Source of the DNA: Candidatus Nomurabacteria bacterium
GTDB lineage: Bacteria; Patescibacteriota; Minisyncoccia; Phycocordibacterales; UBA9973
Assembly: GCA_943356425.1 (NCBI GenBank)
Contig: CALRFE010000002.1
Coordinates: 1-16,019 of the forward strand
Length of the DNA stretch: 16,019 bases
Reading direction: 5' to 3'
The translations under genes and the position numbers were made by a program. The notes under the pieces were generated by a model. That model saw only the letters and a program-made list of their open reading frames with translations. It was not told the origin of the DNA and did not search any database. Shown piece by piece: positions 13,815-16,019 of this stretch (position 1 is the stretch's first letter; each line of letters opens with the position of its first letter).

Positions 13815-14459
13815 ATGCAAAATATTTTAGATATCTACAAAAAATACAATATCATGCAGAACTTGCAGGAGCACCAATTGCGAGTCGCTGCTGTGGCTGG
13901 TCAGATCTGTGAATCGATGACGGTGCCGATCGATACTGATTCGCTCGTGAAAGGCGCGCTCATCCATGATATGGGCAATATCATCAAATTTAAACTTGAA
14001 TATTTTCCAGAATTCAACAAACCAGAAGGACTTGAGTACTGGCAGGGCATCAAAGATGCATATATAGAAAAATATGGCGCCGATGAACATGAAGCGACGA
14101 TCAAGATCGCACGCGAATTAGGTGTGGATGAAAAAGTGATCGATTGGGCCGATCAGAACCGTTTTTCTCGTCTTTGTGCCCATCGTGATAGCGATGATCT
14201 TCCGATCAAGATACTTCATTATGCTGATGGACGTGTCGGACCGCATGGCGTGCTCTCATATGATGCGCGTATGGATGATGCACGCAATCGATATAAAGAT
14301 CATAAAAATAGCCTTGAAGCAGAAACGCGCGAAAAATTGATCAATTGCGGACGTGATATCGAAAAACAAATTTTTTCTCAATCAAAAATCAGACCCGAAG
14401 ACATCACTGATGCGTCGATCGCGAAATATATGGAAGAGTTGAAAAATTTCTCTCTCTAA
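13815..14459 (+). CDS. HD-domain metal-dependent phosphohydrolase
   Basis: The HD-superfamily metal ligands are visible: H20 in LQEHQLRVAA, the doublet H51-D52 in ALIHDMGN, and a distal D138 in LHYADGRV, with H92 (DEHEAT) as a possible extra ligand. Members hydrolyse phosphate esters of nucleotides or second messengers. The substrate cannot be told from the sequence. The frame can be opened at a TTG at 13806, but the ATG at 13815 (MQNILDIYKKY, 214 residues) is preferred. There is a second possible ATG at 13854. A TGTAAT at 13801-13806 could be a -10 box, though it overlaps the ndk terminator. There is no Shine-Dalgarno and no partner gene. The long gene-free region follows. Confidence 0.8.
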   Translation: MQNILDIYKKYNIMQNLQEHQLRVAAVAGQICESMTVPIDTDSLVKGALIHDMGNIIKFKLEYFPEFNKPEGLEYWQGIKDAYIEKYGADEHEATIKIARELGVDEKVIDWADQNRFSRLCAHRDSDDLPIKILHYADGRVGPHGVLSYDARMDDARNRYKDHKNSLEAETREKLINCGRDIEKQIFSQSKIRPEDITDASIAKYMEELKNFSL

Positions 14460-14596
14460 TGTTTAAAAATTTTTTGAAAAACGTGAAAAAAATTTAGGAA
14501 ACAGATATTTTTCACTGTCCACTTCACAATTTTTTAGTTAGTGCTTCTTGAGTCGGGTCGTGAATCGTGTTTTTTTAAAAATTCTTAGAAAAACGC
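14460..14596. other. A+T-rich gene-free stretch upstream of the structured RNA
   Basis: No coding sequence is seen. It has A/T-only inverted repeats, AAATTTTTT (14467-14475) with AAAAAATTT (14487-14495), and GTGAAAAA (14483-14490) with TTTTTCAC (14508-14515). Either could weakly end the HD-gene transcript. A- and T-tracts at 14570-14594 sit just upstream of the -35 box at 14597 and could act as an UP element. Confidence 0.5.
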
Positions 14597-14624
14597 TTGC
14601 ATACTTCTCCCACGTGCGTATACT
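14597..14624 (+). promoter_or_regulatory. Consensus-like sigma-70 promoter of the structured RNA
   Basis: TTGCAT (14597-14602), a 16-nt spacer and TATACT (14619-14624), preceded by A/T tracts. The expected start is about 14631, exactly the first base of the closing helix of the predicted RNA. Confidence 0.7.
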
Positions 14625-14630
14625 TTGAGT

Positions 14631-14793
14631 AGGGTTATTTCAAAGTATTGCCTAGAACACAAAGTATTAGGGACCGGACGTTCGAGCGCGCCTTGGCGCA
14701 CTCGACACCAGACCCACATAGCTATAAAGCTAGGGCAATATCTCCACAAATAATCCTAAAAAGGGTCTGTACCGATGTGTACGGATTTTTTTT
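14631..14793 (+). ncRNA. Structured non-coding RNA, 6S-like fold
   Basis: The RNA runs from the predicted start to a T-tract, about 160 nt. By eye it folds as a rod. The closing helix P1 pairs 14631-14639 with 14749-14757 (9 bp, one G-U). After an internal loop, P2 pairs 14646-14652 with 14734-14740 (7 bp). A large central bubble has a single-stranded 5' side (14653-14669) and a 3' side holding a small hairpin (14719-14723 with 14728-14732, loop ATAA). The terminal stem starts with GGG (14670-14672) to CCC (14713-14715) and ends in CGAG/CTCG and GCGC/GCGC with a CTTG loop. This layout, with a small hairpin on the 3' side of the bubble, is that of 6S RNA, which binds sigma-70 RNA polymerase by mimicking an open promoter. 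It is shorter than typical 6S. The RNA gene is well supported, the 6S identity only moderately. Confidence 0.6.
14766..14793 (+). terminator. Intrinsic terminator of the structured RNA
   Basis: A 7-bp stem (14766-14772 with 14779-14785, one G-T pair) has a 6-nt loop and eight T (14786-14793). It follows the closing helix of the RNA by 8 nt. Confidence 0.75.
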
Positions 14794-14808
14794 ATTCCAA
14801 ATAAGCTA

Positions 14809-14814
14809 TATACT
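14809..14814 (+). promoter_or_regulatory. -10 box of the four-helix membrane protein gene
   Basis: TATACT ends 8 nt before the ATG at 14823, again predicting a nearly leaderless mRNA. The -35 position would fall in the T-tract of the preceding terminator. Confidence 0.45.
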
Positions 14815-14822
14815 ATCCATAT

Positions 14823-15272
14823 ATGGAATTAAGCGAATCAAGAACTGTTATATTTCAACAAAAGAAGCTGTTTTATGAAGCGGCGTGGCTCGTTTTCTCT
14901 ATTTTCATGCTTAATTCGCTCGCATCGTACTTTTATTGGTACGCAAGTATCTGGTGGTTCGATATGCCGATGCATTTTCTTGGTGGTCTTTGGATCGGAC
15001 TTTTGAGTCTATCAGTGCTCGGAACGTCAAAATTTTTTCCAAAACTAAAAAAAGCTACTTTTTTTAAGATATGTCTTTCTACGATCTTATTGGTCCTTCT
15101 TATCGGTCTCTTTTGGGAGATCTTTGAATATTCCGTACAGGGTTTTCTCGGATTGGTCCTTGCTAACCCGCTCGATTCTCTGAGTGATGTGATGTTTGAT
15201 CTCGCCGGAGGTCTTTCCGCTTGCGTATATGCGCTCATGTCAAAATCCATCCGATATATTGAAGCATCTTAG
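14823..15272 (+). CDS. Four-helix integral membrane protein (DUF2238/VanZ-like pattern)
   Basis: Four hydrophobic segments lie at about residues 20-37, 44-66, 82-98 and 123-140. Conserved-looking polar residues sit in or near the helices: D47 and H51 in WWFDMPMHFLGG, E99 and E102 in LFWEIFEYS, and D118, D122 and D126 in DSLSDVMFDLAGG. The pattern D...HF.GG, then WEIFE, then DS..D...D..GG resembles small polytopic families such as DUF2238 (YjdF) and VanZ-like proteins. I cannot assign a function. The length of 149 residues suits a compact four-helix protein. The start is set by the -10 box 8 nt upstream and the lack of coding sequence before it. A plus-strand frame at 14648-14878 overlaps the RNA and the start of this gene and is not believed. 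Confidence 0.75.
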   Translation: MELSESRTVIFQQKKLFYEAAWLVFSIFMLNSLASYFYWYASIWWFDMPMHFLGGLWIGLLSLSVLGTSKFFPKLKKATFFKICLSTILLVLLIGLFWEIFEYSVQGFLGLVLANPLDSLSDVMFDLAGGLSACVYALMSKSIRYIEAS

Positions 15273-15293
15273 AAGATATCCGAGCAGAGCGCT

Positions 15294-15321
15294 TTGATAA
15301 AACAGCGCATACGGGTATAAT
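15294..15321 (+). promoter_or_regulatory. Promoter of the beta-CASP nuclease gene, leaderless
   Basis: TTGATA (15294-15299), a 16-nt spacer and a perfect TATAAT (15316-15321). The in-frame ATG at 15329 is 8 nt beyond the box, so the transcript should start at the A of ATG. An ATG at 15324 is out of frame with the protein. Confidence 0.7.
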
Positions 15322-15328
15322 CAATGGA

Positions 15329-16019
15329 ATGGATACTCCAACGACCGAGACGAAGGCTGAAAAAAAATTAAAGCTGACTTTTTGCGGAGGCACCGGTAGC
15401 GTCACTGGCGCCAATTTTTTGCTTGAAGACCCCAGTGTTGCCGAAGGCGGTGCAGGGAAGAAGATCTTGATCGATTGCGGACTTACGCAGGGTACAAAGC
15501 TTGCTGATGATAGCAATTGGGAGCCGTTCCTATACGACCCAAAAGAGATCGATTATCTTTTTATTACCCATGCGCACGTCGATCATATCGGCCGTATTCC
15601 AAAACTTATTTATGAAGGTTTCACTGGCAAGATCTATTCGACCAAAGCGACGAAAGATCTTGCATTACCGATGCTTTTGGATACCAAAGGAATTTTAGGG
15701 CGCGATACGGTAAATCATCTTGATCAGATCTACACCGAAGAAATCATTACCAAAGCGCTCTCGCTCTGGGAAGGTGTTGAGTACCACCAAGATATCAATT
15801 TGCCGGGTGGTTTTCGTATTACCTATAAGGACGCGGGACATATTCTTGGTTCTGGAATGGTGCATATCGTCTACAATGGCAAAGTCATCGTCTTTACTGG
15901 CGACCTCGGCAACTCGCCGTCACCGCTTTTGCGCGACACGGAATCAATGGTCAATGTAGACTACCTCATCATGGAGTCAGTCTATGGCGATCGTAACCAT
16001 GAACATCGTGACGAACGAA
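15329..16019 (+). CDS. Metallo-beta-lactamase/beta-CASP family ribonuclease, 3' truncated by the window end
   Basis: The gene is open to the end of the window (230 codons seen). The metallo-beta-lactamase motifs are HAHVDH (residues 81-86), DAGHILGS (168-175, H171) and TGDLG (190-194, D192). ESVYGDR (216-222) leads into the missing beta-CASP domain. The order matches the YSH1/CPSF-73-like RNA-processing exo/endonucleases (COG1236), which usually have about 450-470 residues, so about half is present. An early CGGTGSVTGANFLLE (19-33) matches the family's first strand. It probably works in RNA processing or decay, in the cytoplasm, with two zinc ions. The first 14 residues are a charged extension. 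The start choice rests on frame and the -10 box. The gene is not visibly linked to its neighbours. Confidence 0.93.
   Translation, partial: MDTPTTETKAEKKLKLTFCGGTGSVTGANFLLEDPSVAEGGAGKKILIDCGLTQGTKLADDSNWEPFLYDPKEIDYLFITHAHVDHIGRIPKLIYEGFTGKIYSTKATKDLALPMLLDTKGILGRDTVNHLDQIYTEEIITKALSLWEGVEYHQDINLPGGFRITYKDAGHILGSGMVHIVYNGKVIVFTGDLGNSPSPLLRDTESMVNVDYLIMESVYGDRNHEHRDER

Noticed and set aside
14631..14793. Structured RNA as SRP RNA, tmRNA, RNase P or tRNA
   Set aside because: The conserved cores of these RNAs are absent. A GTTCGAGC match to a T-loop at 14680-14687 lacks a pairing stem and the rest of a tRNA.
14648..14878. Plus-strand frame of 76 codons over the structured RNA
   Set aside because: It overlaps the predicted RNA, its terminator and the start of the membrane-protein gene. 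It has no promoter or start signal of its own, and its product resembles nothing and has irregular composition.

Overview
The window looks like chromosome from a Candidate Phyla Radiation (Patescibacteria, Parcubacteria-like) bacterium. The grounds are gene content, not a marker gene. It has an archaeal-type UMP kinase beside a divergent adenylate kinase, two large cysteine-rich zinc-ribbon proteins of a kind I associate with these genomes, and a stand-alone soluble TraG/VirB4-like ATPase. Most start codons have no Shine-Dalgarno and sit only 6-9 nt behind a -10 box. I see no rRNA, tRNA, CRISPR array or insertion sequence. Stop codons are TAA (10) and TAG (4), never TGA.

Layout. 1-463 is the C-terminal third of secY, ending at a strong hairpin terminator (510-548). 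608-1866 holds an adk-family kinase and an archaeal-type pyrH, 6 nt apart. 1943-6317 carries two tandem paralogous zinc-ribbon proteins (580 and 564 aa) and a SAM methyltransferase. 6324-7094 is map (methionine aminopeptidase). The classical secY-adk-map order is therefore kept, with a block of about 4.4 kb inserted before map. 7127-8650 is an exported OmpA-like plus VWA protein, which converges across a 25-bp perfect hairpin on a minus-strand hypothetical gene (8713-9411). That gene is divergent from a 914-aa ATPase gene (9532-12276). Then come an anchored exported hypothetical protein (12327-13178), ndk (13293-13763) and an HD-domain hydrolase (13815-14459). The only long gene-free stretch (14460-14822) holds what looks like an independent structured RNA, with its own promoter and terminator and a 6S-like fold. 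A four-helix membrane protein (14823-15272) and a beta-CASP metallo-beta-lactamase nuclease cut by the window end (15329-16019) close the window.

The most unusual signal is a family of short intergenic arrays made of exact 7-bp units (consensus TTAGNTT, about five per array), each running into an AATACAAAA-like sequence. Three lie directly in front of start codons (both zinc-ribbon genes and the anchored hypothetical). Two lie inverted on either side of the secY terminator. The two zinc-ribbon genes share 55 identical bases across array, -10 box and first codons, although their coding sequences have diverged. The other items worth checking are the 6S-like RNA, the twofold internal repetition of the zinc-ribbon proteins, and an in-frame TAG inside the secY reading frame at the window edge.
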